Positions 26,541 through 35,036 of a stretch of 64,000 bases of DNA are shown here, piece after piece. Location of the stretch: contig DCMZ01000008.1 of the NCBI GenBank assembly GCA_002321895.1, positions 310,001 to 374,000 on the forward strand, given 5' to 3'. The notes under the pieces were generated by a model. That model saw only the letters and a program-made list of their open reading frames with translations. It had not been told where the DNA came from and made no database searches. This DNA is from Bdellovibrionaceae bacterium UBA1609. GTDB lineage: Bacteria; Bdellovibrionota; Bdellovibrionia; Bdellovibrionales; UBA1609. The position numbers were made by a program, and so were the translations under genes. Each line of letters begins with the position of its first letter. The stretch's first letter is position 1.

Positions 26541-27626
26541 TTGAAAACGACCGTATTTATAACTGGTGGAGGGACCGGAGGGCACGTTTATCCGGCCTTG
26601 GCCATAGCAGATGCTTTGGAGAAAAAGTATCCCGGTAAAATTGACTTTCATTTTTTGGGTACCAAAAGAGGAATGGAAGTTAAGGTGGTTCCCGAGCACG
26701 GAATTCAATTGCATTTACTTAAAATAGGTCGATTTGCAGGTGTCTCAAAGTTCGAGAAAATTATGACACTTCTATTTATGCCATTGGCCTTCGCTCAAGC
26801 GCTTTGGTTGATACTTCGTTATCGGCCAAAGGCGATTATTGGAGTGGGAGGTTACGCTTCTTTTCCTGCTGTAATAGTGGGTTCTTTGATGGCTAGAAAT
26901 ACTTATATCTGGGAGCCGAATGCACGACCAGGAATGGCAAATGTTTGGCTTTCCAAATTTGCAAAGCATGCATTGGTAGTTTTTGAGTCCACCAAGAAGA
27001 AACTTTCCAGTCGCAATTATGAGATTGTGGGATATCCCGTTCGAGGCGAAATTGCTCAGCGTTCTGGAGAAAACGCGGTTCGAAAAGAGGGTCCATTGAA
27101 GATTCTTATTTTCGGAGGTAGCCAGGGAGCGAGGCCTATAAATAAAATTGTGAAAGAGGCTATTCTTAAAAGCAAAGATTGGCTGGAAGGGGTGGAAATC
27201 GTTCACCAAGTGGGCAAATGGGATTATTCTGAATTTTCGACCTTTTACGAAACTTTGAATCTCAGGAATGTGGAGTGCCATGAGTTTCTGTTTGATATGG
27301 AGGAACGCTATTTGTGGGCCGATATGGTTGTATGTCGAGCTGGAATGGGTACCATTGCCGAATTGGCTGCTATGGGTCAGGCTTGTTGGTTGATTCCTTT
27401 GCCTGGAGGTGGCCTGGATCAGCAAGAGAATGCAACAGAGCTAGCTAATAAAGGTGCGGCCATAATGACAATGCAGCCTCAGTTTACGGCTGAGGAATTT
27501 ATTGAAAAAATTGAATCCATTAAGCAAGATCGTGACATTCTTGTGCGCTTAAGCGAGAACATTTCAGATTTTCACACACCAAAGGGTGCAGAAAAAATAG
27601 CAGAGTTTATTTGGAATACAAAATGA
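26541..27626 (+). CDS. murG: UDP-GlcNAc:lipid I N-acetylglucosaminyltransferase MurG
   Basis: A GT28-family enzyme on the inner face of the cytoplasmic membrane that turns lipid I into lipid II. It has the N-terminal glycine loop TGGGTGGHVYPALAIADAL, GVGGYASFPAV, EPNARPGMANVWL (the family usually has EQN), GGSQGARPIN, and the donor-binding CRAGMGTIAELAA followed by GGGLDQQENA. The usual reading near CRSGA.T is here CRAGMGT, a conservative variant. The start is a TTG with AAGGA seven bases upstream. It overlaps murC by four bases. Confidence 0.95.
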   Translation: MKTTVFITGGGTGGHVYPALAIADALEKKYPGKIDFHFLGTKRGMEVKVVPEHGIQLHLLKIGRFAGVSKFEKIMTLLFMPLAFAQALWLILRYRPKAIIGVGGYASFPAVIVGSLMARNTYIWEPNARPGMANVWLSKFAKHALVVFESTKKKLSSRNYEIVGYPVRGEIAQRSGENAVRKEGPLKILIFGGSQGARPINKIVKEAILKSKDWLEGVEIVHQVGKWDYSEFSTFYETLNLRNVECHEFLFDMEERYLWADMVVCRAGMGTIAELAAMGQACWLIPLPGGGLDQQENATELANKGAAIMTMQPQFTAEEFIEKIESIKQDRDILVRLSENISDFHTPKGAEKIAEFIWNTK

Positions 27627-28987
27627 GTCAAATTACACAATCTAAAGTTCATTTTATTGGTATTGGCGGCATAGGTATGTCTGGCATTGCCGAGCTATTA
27701 CACAATATGGGTGCTGAGGTTTCAGGTAGTGATCAGTCGGACAATGATCAAACTCAAAGATTAACATCTATGGGTGTGGAAGTGTTTAAAGGACATCGGT
27801 CCGAGCAGGTGGAGTCGGCAGATGTGGTGGTTTACTCCAGTGCCGTTCAGCCGGAGAATGTAGAGTTTGCTAGAGCTGTTGAAATGAAAATCCCCATCAT
27901 AGGGCGAGCAGAAGCTTTGGCTGAGATCATGCGCTTAAAGCGGGGAGTGGCCATCGCAGGAACCCACGGGAAAACCACAACCACCAGTTTTACCGCTCAG
28001 ATTTTTTTAGAAGCCCAGTTAGATCCAACCATAGTAGTTGGAGGTCGTTTAGATGTAATTAAATCCAATGCTAAATTGGGTGCTGGAGAATGGCTTGTTG
28101 CCGAGGCGGATGAGAGTGATGGTAGTTTTTTACGCCTATCGCCTGAGTTAGCTGTAATTACTAACGTGGACTATGATCACTTAGACTTTTATGGTTCAAA
28201 AGAAAATGTAGAAGCCGGCTTCAGGCAGTTTGCGGATCGCATTCCTTTTTATGGGCATATCGTAGTTTGTGGCGATGACGTGGCATTATTAAAATGTCTC
28301 TCTGAGTTTCGAAAACCAATTTCGACTTATGGTTTTTCAGAAAGTTGTGATTATAAATTGGTGGGTGAAAACTCTAAGTATGAAATCTTTTTTCAAAATG
28401 AATCTTTGGGGAAAATCGAAATGCCGCTGCCCGGGCAACACAATGCTTTAAATGCTCTGGCGGCAATGATTGTTGCAGAAAAAGCGGGAATTCCTTTTTC
28501 AGTTTCCATTTCGGCGATTGAGTCATTTGCTGGTGTGGATCGTAGGTTACAGAAAAAAGGCATTTTTGGTGGTGTAGAATTTTACGATGACTACGGTCAT
28601 CATCCCACAGAGGTAAAAGCGGTATTATCCAGCTTAAAAGAAAAATATCCGAGCAAAGAATTGCATGTGATTTTTCAACCCCATCGCTATTCAAGAACTC
28701 GGGACTGTTGGGCAGAATTCACTCAGTGTTTTGAGGCTGCCGACCATCTTTATTTGTTGGATATTTATCCTGCCGGTGAACAACCTTTGGATGGCATTAG
28801 TTCAACCGAGCTGCATAAGAGCATTCCTCTTAAAGGCAAAACCCTGGTGAATGAGTTAGATCCCGCGGACATCGTCAGCCAGCTGCTAGCTGATATGCAA
28901 TGGAAAGAGGGAGATGTTGTTCTTACTTTAGGGGCTGGAAATGTGAGTCGAATAGGTGATCTTCTTCGAGGAAGGCTAAATTCGTGA
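27623..28987 (+). CDS. murC: UDP-N-acetylmuramate:L-alanine ligase MurC
   Basis: Adds the first stem-peptide residue, L-alanine, to UDP-MurNAc. It has the N-terminal Rossmann motif FIGIGGIGMSGIAELL, the ATP loop AGTHGKTTTTSF, the segment AEADESDGSFL, TNVDYDHLDFY, and YDDYGHHPTEVKAVL with FQPHRYSRTRD, which identify MurC. I chose the ATG at 27623, which overlaps the murG stop as ATGA; an in-frame TTG 12 bases earlier is unlikely. The end overlaps murB by four bases (GTGA). Confidence 0.96.
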   Translation: MSQITQSKVHFIGIGGIGMSGIAELLHNMGAEVSGSDQSDNDQTQRLTSMGVEVFKGHRSEQVESADVVVYSSAVQPENVEFARAVEMKIPIIGRAEALAEIMRLKRGVAIAGTHGKTTTTSFTAQIFLEAQLDPTIVVGGRLDVIKSNAKLGAGEWLVAEADESDGSFLRLSPELAVITNVDYDHLDFYGSKENVEAGFRQFADRIPFYGHIVVCGDDVALLKCLSEFRKPISTYGFSESCDYKLVGENSKYEIFFQNESLGKIEMPLPGQHNALNALAAMIVAEKAGIPFSVSISAIESFAGVDRRLQKKGIFGGVEFYDDYGHHPTEVKAVLSSLKEKYPSKELHVIFQPHRYSRTRDCWAEFTQCFEAADHLYLLDIYPAGEQPLDGISSTELHKSIPLKGKTLVNELDPADIVSQLLADMQWKEGDVVLTLGAGNVSRIGDLLRGRLNS

Positions 28988-29892
28988 AGGACTTGCCGAT
29001 CTTACAAACCAATGTTTCTCTCAAGGAGTACAATTGGTGGAAAGTGGGCGGTGAAGCTCAGTTTTTTGTAGAACCGGAAAGTCCTGAGCAGGTCATTGAT
29101 TGTTTGAAGTGGGCGGAAGCCAATGGTCATGCTTACACGGTATTAGGTGATGGGAGTAACTGTCTTATCTCCGACCAGGGCATTTCAGGTCTTACCATTA
29201 GCACAAAAAAATTGAATGGTATTTTGCGGGAGCAAGAACAGGATGGGCAGTACCTTATTGAGTGCCTAGCCGGCACTCCAAAGATGCAAGTGATGCGTTT
29301 GTTTCTAAAGAAAAAGCTCACTCCAGCACTTTTCTTATCCGGACTTCCGGGGCAAGTGGGTGGTGGAATTTATATGAACGCTGGTGTTCGTGAGAAACGA
29401 GAACCAAGAGAGTTCTGTCAAATAGTGAAGTCTTTTAAAGTGGTAGATGAAAAAACTCTGTCTATAAAAACCTATAGCCACAGTGATATTGAATGGTCTT
29501 ATCGAAAGACCAGTGGGTGGGGACCCGGTATCATTGTTTCGTGTGAGTTGGGATGGGAAAACACTCCTGATCCTGAAGTTCCTAAAATGGTGGTTGAGGC
29601 GAATAAGCTGAGGAAAAGCAAACAGCCCCTGGAGTTTCCTAGTGGTGGTTCAACTTTTAAAAACCCTTCGACGGAACAGTCGGCTGGGTTACTCATCGAT
29701 CAAGCGGGATTAAAGGGATTTAAAGTTGGAGATGCTCAAGTTTCGGAGAAGCACGCCAACTTCATTATCAACTTGGGGCAGGCAACGGCTAAAGATGTTT
29801 GGTCGGTCATTAAACATGTCAAAGAAATGGTTTTAAAGACCTCAGGGATAGAGCTGCAAACAGAAGTCATCCGTAAAGGTTTTACGGATTAA
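28984..29892 (+). CDS. murB: UDP-N-acetylenolpyruvoylglucosamine reductase MurB
   Basis: A flavoprotein that reduces the enolpyruvyl group to make UDP-MurNAc, using NADPH. It has the FAD-binding segment (YNWWKVGGEAQFFVEPES, LGDGSNCLIS), the family GLPGQVGGGIYMNAG, WSYRKTSGW with the conserved YRKT, and SGGSTFKNP with the proton-donor serine. The length of 302 and the absence of the type I insertion fit the shorter type II form. The start is a GTG overlapping the murC stop. Its end overlaps by 11 bases the convergent secreted-protein gene on the other strand, so the cluster's transcription unit probably stops or is interrupted here. Confidence 0.95.
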   Translation: MKDLPILQTNVSLKEYNWWKVGGEAQFFVEPESPEQVIDCLKWAEANGHAYTVLGDGSNCLISDQGISGLTISTKKLNGILREQEQDGQYLIECLAGTPKMQVMRLFLKKKLTPALFLSGLPGQVGGGIYMNAGVREKREPREFCQIVKSFKVVDEKTLSIKTYSHSDIEWSYRKTSGWGPGIIVSCELGWENTPDPEVPKMVVEANKLRKSKQPLEFPSGGSTFKNPSTEQSAGLLIDQAGLKGFKVGDAQVSEKHANFIINLGQATAKDVWSVIKHVKEMVLKTSGIELQTEVIRKGFTD

Positions 29893-30916
29893 TGTCTTCC
29901 TCATAAACTTTAGTCATGCCAAGGCGTGTTTGGTACAGTATATCGTTTGCTTTAGTAGAGCGGATGGGAGATGGGCTCACTCGTCCATTATGAAGAGCGT
30001 GGAAATAGAGTTCGTAACCCATAACCTGCGTATGTTCAGTGGGTCTATATAGAATTACTTCTTGGACAGTACCACCAGATAGAAAGTCCTCGGAAAAGAG
30101 TTCTTCTCGAGATAGTTGAGGTCTTTCATTTTCTTCGAGTTGGAGTTTAAAGCTTAAAGTGGCCTTTTGGTTACTTGTAAGTAACTCTACCCTGAATTCA
30201 ATGACAGCTGTTTTCATTGGGGTTTTCATGAAGACAGCTAAGTCATATTCTTTGACACCCATTTGCAAGATTTTTTTAATCATTAAAACATTTGCAGGCG
30301 AAAGTGATTTTGTGACCATGTATATGTCATTTGCTAGTTTGTGAGCCATAGGATCATAATTTGGATATTCGGCAACGTCTTTTATTGTTTTTAAATGCTC
30401 CGTCATAAGCATGCCTCGAACCCAACCAAAAGCATTTTTGGTGGCATTGGTAACCATAGCCTTTTGCCTTTGAAGGTATTCAATCAGTTTTTCTCTAGAT
30501 TGGAAAAACTTTTGTATGCCCACTTCTTGAATGCCATGAATATTTGTAAGTCCATCAACAGATCCAATTCCGTGTTTTGAGAAAAAATCTCTAGAGTAAA
30601 AGAACCCCAGCGGACGCATCTCTACCTGGATCATTTTAAAAACTTTTGCATAGTTCTGGTCAATGGCTTCCAAGACAATGTTTTCTTTCTTCAAAGTACG
30701 TTCGTAGAAAGCCTGGTTGTCCGGCGACATCTCACGGGCAAGTTGATGTTTGATCTGATCTAAAAAACTCATGTTTGTAAAAAGGGCTTTGCAGACCATG
30801 GGTGCTCCATTGGCGAGAGCGTTTGAACTCGACCCGATAAAGAGTAAGGTGGCCAATAGGGCAGGGGCTAATGAAAATTGCAAGCAAAGCTTTTTCATGT
30901 TCGTAAGCAGAGTCAC
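29882..30916 (-). CDS. Secreted protein of unknown function, paralogue 1
   Basis: I do not recognise a family. It is 344 residues from a GTG (residue 1) with a second possible ATG at residue 7. A signal peptide ends near SSNALA-N, and the mature protein starts NGAPMVCKALF, with a C-x-x-L-F motif shared with four other secreted proteins of this window. The middle is mostly helical; the C-terminal third is beta-rich. It is clearly paralogous to the neighbour at 30974-32008, also 344 residues, with shared blocks NYDPMAHKLAND, MIKKILQMGVK and KTAVIEF.VELLTSNQKA. Its upstream region is also conserved with that of the paralogue, supporting the GTG start. It sits on the reverse strand inside the dcw cluster, converging on murB. 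Confidence 0.75.
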   Translation of the reverse strand: MTLLTNMKKLCLQFSLAPALLATLLFIGSSSNALANGAPMVCKALFTNMSFLDQIKHQLAREMSPDNQAFYERTLKKENIVLEAIDQNYAKVFKMIQVEMRPLGFFYSRDFFSKHGIGSVDGLTNIHGIQEVGIQKFFQSREKLIEYLQRQKAMVTNATKNAFGWVRGMLMTEHLKTIKDVAEYPNYDPMAHKLANDIYMVTKSLSPANVLMIKKILQMGVKEYDLAVFMKTPMKTAVIEFRVELLTSNQKATLSFKLQLEENERPQLSREELFSEDFLSGGTVQEVILYRPTEHTQVMGYELYFHALHNGRVSPSPIRSTKANDILYQTRLGMTKVYEEDINP

Positions 30917-30973
30917 TTTTGAAAGTCCCTTTTGGTTATGAGTTCATTTAAACATAAGCTCGCGATAGAGTTT

Positions 30974-32008
30974 CTATTCGCGCACTTCTTTCTTAAAAAC
31001 AGTTCCCATTCCGATGTGCGGATCTTTTAACATGCCCTGGGCATCTTGGGATCGAAGCGGAAAGGGGCCTAGGGTGCCGTTATAGAGACCATCATAGAAG
31101 AGTTCGAAACCTGTTGGCAATTTGGTGTGTTCGGTGGGTCTGAAAATTAAAACGTCAGTCAGATATCCGCCAGATAGAAAACTTTCAGAAAAGAGCTCAT
31201 CACGGGAGAGGGGGGTTTTCTCACTTTCGTAGAGTTGGAGTTCAAAGCTAAGCGCGGCTTTTTGATTGCTCGTGAGTAGTTCCACTTGAAATTCAATGAC
31301 AGCGGTTTTCATATGGGAGCTCATATAGACGGTGATGTCATAAGCTTTAACACCCATCTGAAGGATTTTTTTTATCATTAATACATCAGGGGAGTTGAGC
31401 AATTTGGCAACTCGATAGACGTCGTTGGCCAGCTTATGGGCCATGGGGTCGTAATTAGGGTATTCTGCCACTTCTTTAAGGGTTCTCAGGTGATTAGTTA
31501 AAATCAAGCCCCGGGCCCAGGATGTTGCATTCTGGGTGGCTTCGATCACCAACCGTTTCTGCAGTTGCAAGTAGTCGATGATTTGTTCACGAGTTTCGAA
31601 GGCCATGGGCGCGGTAATGTCATGAATGCCATGGATGCGAACGAGGTCAGGGTTTGACCCTATTCCATATTTTTCGAAAAAGTCCATTTTGTTAAAGAAT
31701 CTAAGGGGACGCATCTCAACTCTTACCATCTTAATCACTTTGGCAAAATTTTTATCAATATCCTCAAGCATTTTATTTTCTCTTTCAAATAAGCTTTTAA
31801 GGGTTGCTTGATCTTTAGGACTTACTTTATCTGAAAGTTGATGTGCTATTTGGTCAGCAAAGCTCATTTTTTTAAAAAGAGCTTTGCAGAGTAAAGGCGC
31901 TCCGGTGGCTTGAGCATTTGAACTCCATCCAGCAGACAATAGGGCTACTAGCACGGGCAGTGACATAGCTCGTCTGTAAAGCTTACTAATTGTCGTAAAC
32001 ATAGACAC
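30974..32008 (-). CDS. Secreted protein of unknown function, paralogue 2
   Basis: The tandem paralogue of the gene at 29882-30916, same length (344) and same layout: signal peptide ending near AQA-T, then TGAPLLCKALFKKMS, an alpha-helical middle and a beta-rich end (LSFELQLYESEKTPLSRDELFSESFLSGG). Two in-frame starts are close together, GTG at 32008 and ATG at 32002; the GTG is conserved in position with the paralogue. The upstream blocks ATGAACTCA and AAAGGG..CTTT.AAAAGTG are shared by both genes, so the duplication included the leader. Transcription is away from ddl, with 79 bases between the starts. No catalytic residues could be assigned; export to the periplasm is likely. Confidence 0.75.
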   Translation of the reverse strand: MSMFTTISKLYRRAMSLPVLVALLSAGWSSNAQATGAPLLCKALFKKMSFADQIAHQLSDKVSPKDQATLKSLFERENKMLEDIDKNFAKVIKMVRVEMRPLRFFNKMDFFEKYGIGSNPDLVRIHGIHDITAPMAFETREQIIDYLQLQKRLVIEATQNATSWARGLILTNHLRTLKEVAEYPNYDPMAHKLANDVYRVAKLLNSPDVLMIKKILQMGVKAYDITVYMSSHMKTAVIEFQVELLTSNQKAALSFELQLYESEKTPLSRDELFSESFLSGGYLTDVLIFRPTEHTKLPTGFELFYDGLYNGTLGPFPLRSQDAQGMLKDPHIGMGTVFKKEVRE

Positions 32009-32040
32009 TTTTAAAGAGCCCTTTCGGCCGTGAGTTCATC

Positions 32041-32069
32041 TAGACATTAAATTGCAATCTAGGTACCAT
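32041..32069 (+). promoter_or_regulatory. Candidate promoter for ddl-ftsQ-ftsA-ftsZ
   Basis: TAGACA (32041-32046, five of six matches to the -35 consensus) and TACCAT (32064-32069, four of six) are 17 bases apart and 18 bases before the ddl start. Because two reverse-strand genes separate murB from ddl, the distal part of the dcw cluster needs its own promoter, and this is the best candidate in the short divergent gap. Weak evidence on its own. Confidence 0.35.
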
Positions 32070-32087
32070 TAAAGCCATAGGGGGTCC

Positions 32088-33017
32088 ATGATGGCCGGTA
32101 AAAAAATAGCATTGATCAAAGGTGGAATGGGTTCTGAGCGTGAAGTGAGTCTGTCTACAGGTAATTCCTTTGAAGAAGCCCTTAAGCAGTTGAACCACAA
32201 TTATATTGTAATTGATGCAAAAGAAGACCTCCCTGTTCAGCTATACAATGAAAAACCTGATATCGCTCTGCTGGCCCTGCATGGAAAATACGCTGAGGAT
32301 GGAGTGGTGCAAGGGATCTGTGAATACATGAAAATTCCCTATACGGGATGCGGACTTTTGGCGTCCTCCCTTTGTATGAATAAACTGTTCAGTAAACAGT
32401 TGTTTTTGCAAAACGATATTCCTACAGCTCCGTTCCAAGTGTTGCGTAAAACTCAGCCAGAATTGGCCGTTAAACAGATCTCTATGGAGTTGCCCTTTGT
32501 GGTCAAGCCCAGCCGAGAAGGCTCGTCGGTGGGAGTGCATATTGTTCGTGAGACGGAGCAGATTTTGCCAGCTGTTAAAGATGCCTTTCAATATGATTCT
32601 GAGTTGATTGTTGAGCAGTTCATTGATGGGAAAGAGCTCACCGTTGCCCTGGTGGATGGTGTGGCAATGACTCCCATCGAAATCGAACCTAAGGTGGATT
32701 TTTATAACTACGAAAATAAGTATACGGCAGGAAAAACGGAGTATCATCTTCCGGCAAGAGTGCCAGATAAAACCCTTGCCGAGCTAAAAGAGTTTTCGGA
32801 GAAGATCTATAAAGTATTTGATATTCGCTCCTATTGCCGAATTGATTTTATGGCGAATAAAGATCACAAGCTATTTTGCCTAGAGATAAATACATTACCG
32901 GGGGCCACCCCGACATCGTTAGTGCCAAAGGCGGCAAAGTACGATGGCATTGATTTTAGTCAATTCGTACAAAAGCTCATCGACTCTGCAACATTGGACT
33001 ACGCCGGTGTTAAGTAG
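32088..33017 (+). CDS. ddl: D-alanine:D-alanine ligase
   Basis: An ATP-grasp enzyme that joins two D-alanines for MurF. It has ALIKGGMGSEREVSLSTG at the N-terminus (family HGG..SE), LLALHGKYAEDG, the ATP-grasp loop FVVKPSREGSSVGV, IVEQFIDGKELTVALV, and the metal-binding FCLEINTLPGATPTSLVPK near the end. The 309 residues match DdlB. Two adjacent ATGs (32088 and 32091) follow a G-run; spacing favours the second slightly. The 3' end overlaps ftsQ. No separate D-Ala racemase lies in the window. Confidence 0.95.
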   Translation: MMAGKKIALIKGGMGSEREVSLSTGNSFEEALKQLNHNYIVIDAKEDLPVQLYNEKPDIALLALHGKYAEDGVVQGICEYMKIPYTGCGLLASSLCMNKLFSKQLFLQNDIPTAPFQVLRKTQPELAVKQISMELPFVVKPSREGSSVGVHIVRETEQILPAVKDAFQYDSELIVEQFIDGKELTVALVDGVAMTPIEIEPKVDFYNYENKYTAGKTEYHLPARVPDKTLAELKEFSEKIYKVFDIRSYCRIDFMANKDHKLFCLEINTLPGATPTSLVPKAAKYDGIDFSQFVQKLIDSATLDYAGVK

Positions 33018-33729
33018 ATTGTTGCGAGCATCTGCTGTCGGGATTGGACTATTTTGTGTGGGTTACTTTTTAAGTACTACGCCTTTGTTTGTTATTCAGA
33101 CTATATCTGTAAGTGTTGTTAATACGGATAAAATGTACACAGAGATTCCTGTTAAAGTGAAGTCGGCACTCTTGGATTTAAGGGGTAGAAGTTTATTCGA
33201 TATATCATTGGATGATGTTGTAGCTGTGGCTGAACAGGACGATCGAGTGAAAGAGGCTCATGTGTTTCGAAGGCTTCCAGGGAAAATAAATGTAGAGATC
33301 GTGTTGAAGCAGCCGTTTGCTCTTTTGTTTGATCAAGAGAATCAAGCTTACCCCATTTCTAGAAATGGGGACTTGCTCCCTCCTTTAGGTCCGGGAGAGT
33401 TTGTGGATATGCCCTTATTGCGTGGAAAAGTTTTGGAGACAAACGGTGAGCGACGTAGAGAGGTGGTTGACTTCTTGTTAAGTATCCCGAGCGAAGGTTT
33501 GTTTACAAAAAATAGTATCTCTGAGGTTTGGTATTCTAAAAAAGGTGGGTTTACTTTTTTTGTTGGGCCGAGTTCCGCAGAGATTTTCCTAGGCCATAGT
33601 CTAGATGAAAATAAGGTTTTAGAAATTAATAAGGTTCTAAAATACATGGAATCTAAACAACTTAGCGGTCGCATCATCGATGCTCGCTTCACAAAGAAAG
33701 TTGTTGTCAGGCTGCGTAACGAAAACTAG
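33007..33729 (+). CDS. ftsQ: Cell division protein FtsQ
   Basis: A bitopic divisome scaffold linking FtsB/FtsL to the early ring. It has a short cytoplasmic tail, a membrane helix (about 9-28) and a periplasmic POTRA domain (from LFVIQTISVSVV, about 30-100), including the typical LRGRSLFDISLDDV and the strand FRRLPGKINVEIVLKQPFAL, then the beta domain with a late GRIIDARFTKKVVVRL. I chose the GTG at 33007, which overlaps the ddl stop by 11 bases and has GGA eight bases before it. An ATG at 32944 would overlap ddl by 74 bases and is less like the other junctions here. Sequence similarity is low by nature, but the POTRA pattern and position are clear. Confidence 0.85.
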   Translation: MLSRLLRASAVGIGLFCVGYFLSTTPLFVIQTISVSVVNTDKMYTEIPVKVKSALLDLRGRSLFDISLDDVVAVAEQDDRVKEAHVFRRLPGKINVEIVLKQPFALLFDQENQAYPISRNGDLLPPLGPGEFVDMPLLRGKVLETNGERRREVVDFLLSIPSEGLFTKNSISEVWYSKKGGFTFFVGPSSAEIFLGHSLDENKVLEINKVLKYMESKQLSGRIIDARFTKKVVVRLRNEN

Positions 33730-33776
33730 GCTATACAAAGGAACGGTTTCATCAATGATGAGCATCGAGGGCAAGG

Positions 33777-35021
33777 ATGGCACAGAACTACAGTAATTCC
33801 GCAATGATTGCGGGTCTAGATATCGGCACGACTAAGATCTCATGTGCTATTGGCCAATTGGGTCCAGACGGTTTAGAAATTGTTGGAATGGGGCAGGCAC
33901 CAAACTTAGGTGTTCGCCAAGGTGCTGTCATAAATATTGATATCACTGCCGAGGCTATTCAAAAAGCTAAAGAAGAAGCCGAGCTCATGGCCGGTCAAAA
34001 AATCACTGAAGTTTGGTTAGGTGTAGCGGGAAGTCATATTCAGTCTTTTGATTCTGGTGGAATGGTTGCTATTCGTAATCAAGAAGTGGCTAAAGAAGAT
34101 GTTGAGCGAGTGATCGAAGCTGCGAAAGCCGTAGCTATTCCAAGTGACCGCCAAGTATTACACGTTTTACCTACAGAATATAAAGTAGATTCTCAATCGG
34201 GAATCAATGATCCCATTGGTATGTCTGGTGTTCGATTAGAGGCCTCTGTACATATTGTTACAGGTGGCAAGTCAGCCATTCAAAATGCTGTTAAATGTAC
34301 GGAAAAAGTCGGGCTTAAGGTGGCTGGACTTGCGCTTCAACAGTTCGCTTCTTCATTGGCTATTCTTTCCGATGATGAAAGAAGTCTTGGCGTTTGTGTT
34401 GTCGATGTCGGCGGAGGCACTTGTGATATGGTGGCTTTTTCCCAGGGTGCGGTGATTTATACTGGTGTGGTACCTGTTGGCGGGCAAAACTTTTCGCATG
34501 ATATAGCCATGGGGTTACGAACCACTCAAACAGCTGCTGAAGAGTTAAAGAAAAAATATGGTTGCGCCCTTCCAGACTTAGTTGGTGCTGATGAGACCAT
34601 TGAGGTGGAAAGCGTTGGTGGTAGGCAAAAGCGTGTCATCAACCGCTTGGAATTATGTGAAATCGTTGAGGCGCGAGCCGAAGAGACTTTAAAGTTGATA
34701 AAAGAAAATATTGAGTCTGCAGGATTGTCTAAGAGTCTAGGATCCGGAGTGGTTTTGACTGGTGGCGTGAGCCAGTTGACAGGGCTGTCTGAAATGGGAG
34801 ACTTCATATTTGATATTCCTGTTCGAAAAGGGATTCCGTCCAACGCTGGCGGATTGAAGGATATTGTAAAATCTCCGGCCTCTTCGACAGTAGTAGGACT
34901 ATTAATTTACGGTGCACAAAAGCATCCTAAACAATCCGTGGGAATGGTGGACAAGGGAATGGGCCCATCTGCTGGAGCATGGATGAATCGAATTAAAAAC
35001 TTTTTTTCTGAAGCATTTTAA
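33777..35021 (+). CDS. ftsA: Cell division protein FtsA
   Basis: The actin-like ATPase that tethers FtsZ filaments to the membrane. It has phosphate-1 loop AGLDIGTTKISCAIG at the N-terminus, the 1C domain region after it, phosphate-2 VVDVGGGTCDMVAF, the adenosine motif GSGVVLTGGVSQLTGL, and an amphipathic C-terminal helix (NRIKNFFSEAF) for membrane attachment. The 414 residues match the family. GAGGG sits six bases before the ATG. ftsZ follows after 15 bases, the usual pair. Confidence 0.96.
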   Translation: MAQNYSNSAMIAGLDIGTTKISCAIGQLGPDGLEIVGMGQAPNLGVRQGAVINIDITAEAIQKAKEEAELMAGQKITEVWLGVAGSHIQSFDSGGMVAIRNQEVAKEDVERVIEAAKAVAIPSDRQVLHVLPTEYKVDSQSGINDPIGMSGVRLEASVHIVTGGKSAIQNAVKCTEKVGLKVAGLALQQFASSLAILSDDERSLGVCVVDVGGGTCDMVAFSQGAVIYTGVVPVGGQNFSHDIAMGLRTTQTAAEELKKKYGCALPDLVGADETIEVESVGGRQKRVINRLELCEIVEARAEETLKLIKENIESAGLSKSLGSGVVLTGGVSQLTGLSEMGDFIFDIPVRKGIPSNAGGLKDIVKSPASSTVVGLLIYGAQKHPKQSVGMVDKGMGPSAGAWMNRIKNFFSEAF

Positions 35022-35036
35022 TCCACTGGAGGGATT

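Noticed and set aside
26772..27425. Long reverse-strand frame (217 codons) antisense to murG
   Set aside because: Fully contained in murG, low-complexity composition and no start signals.
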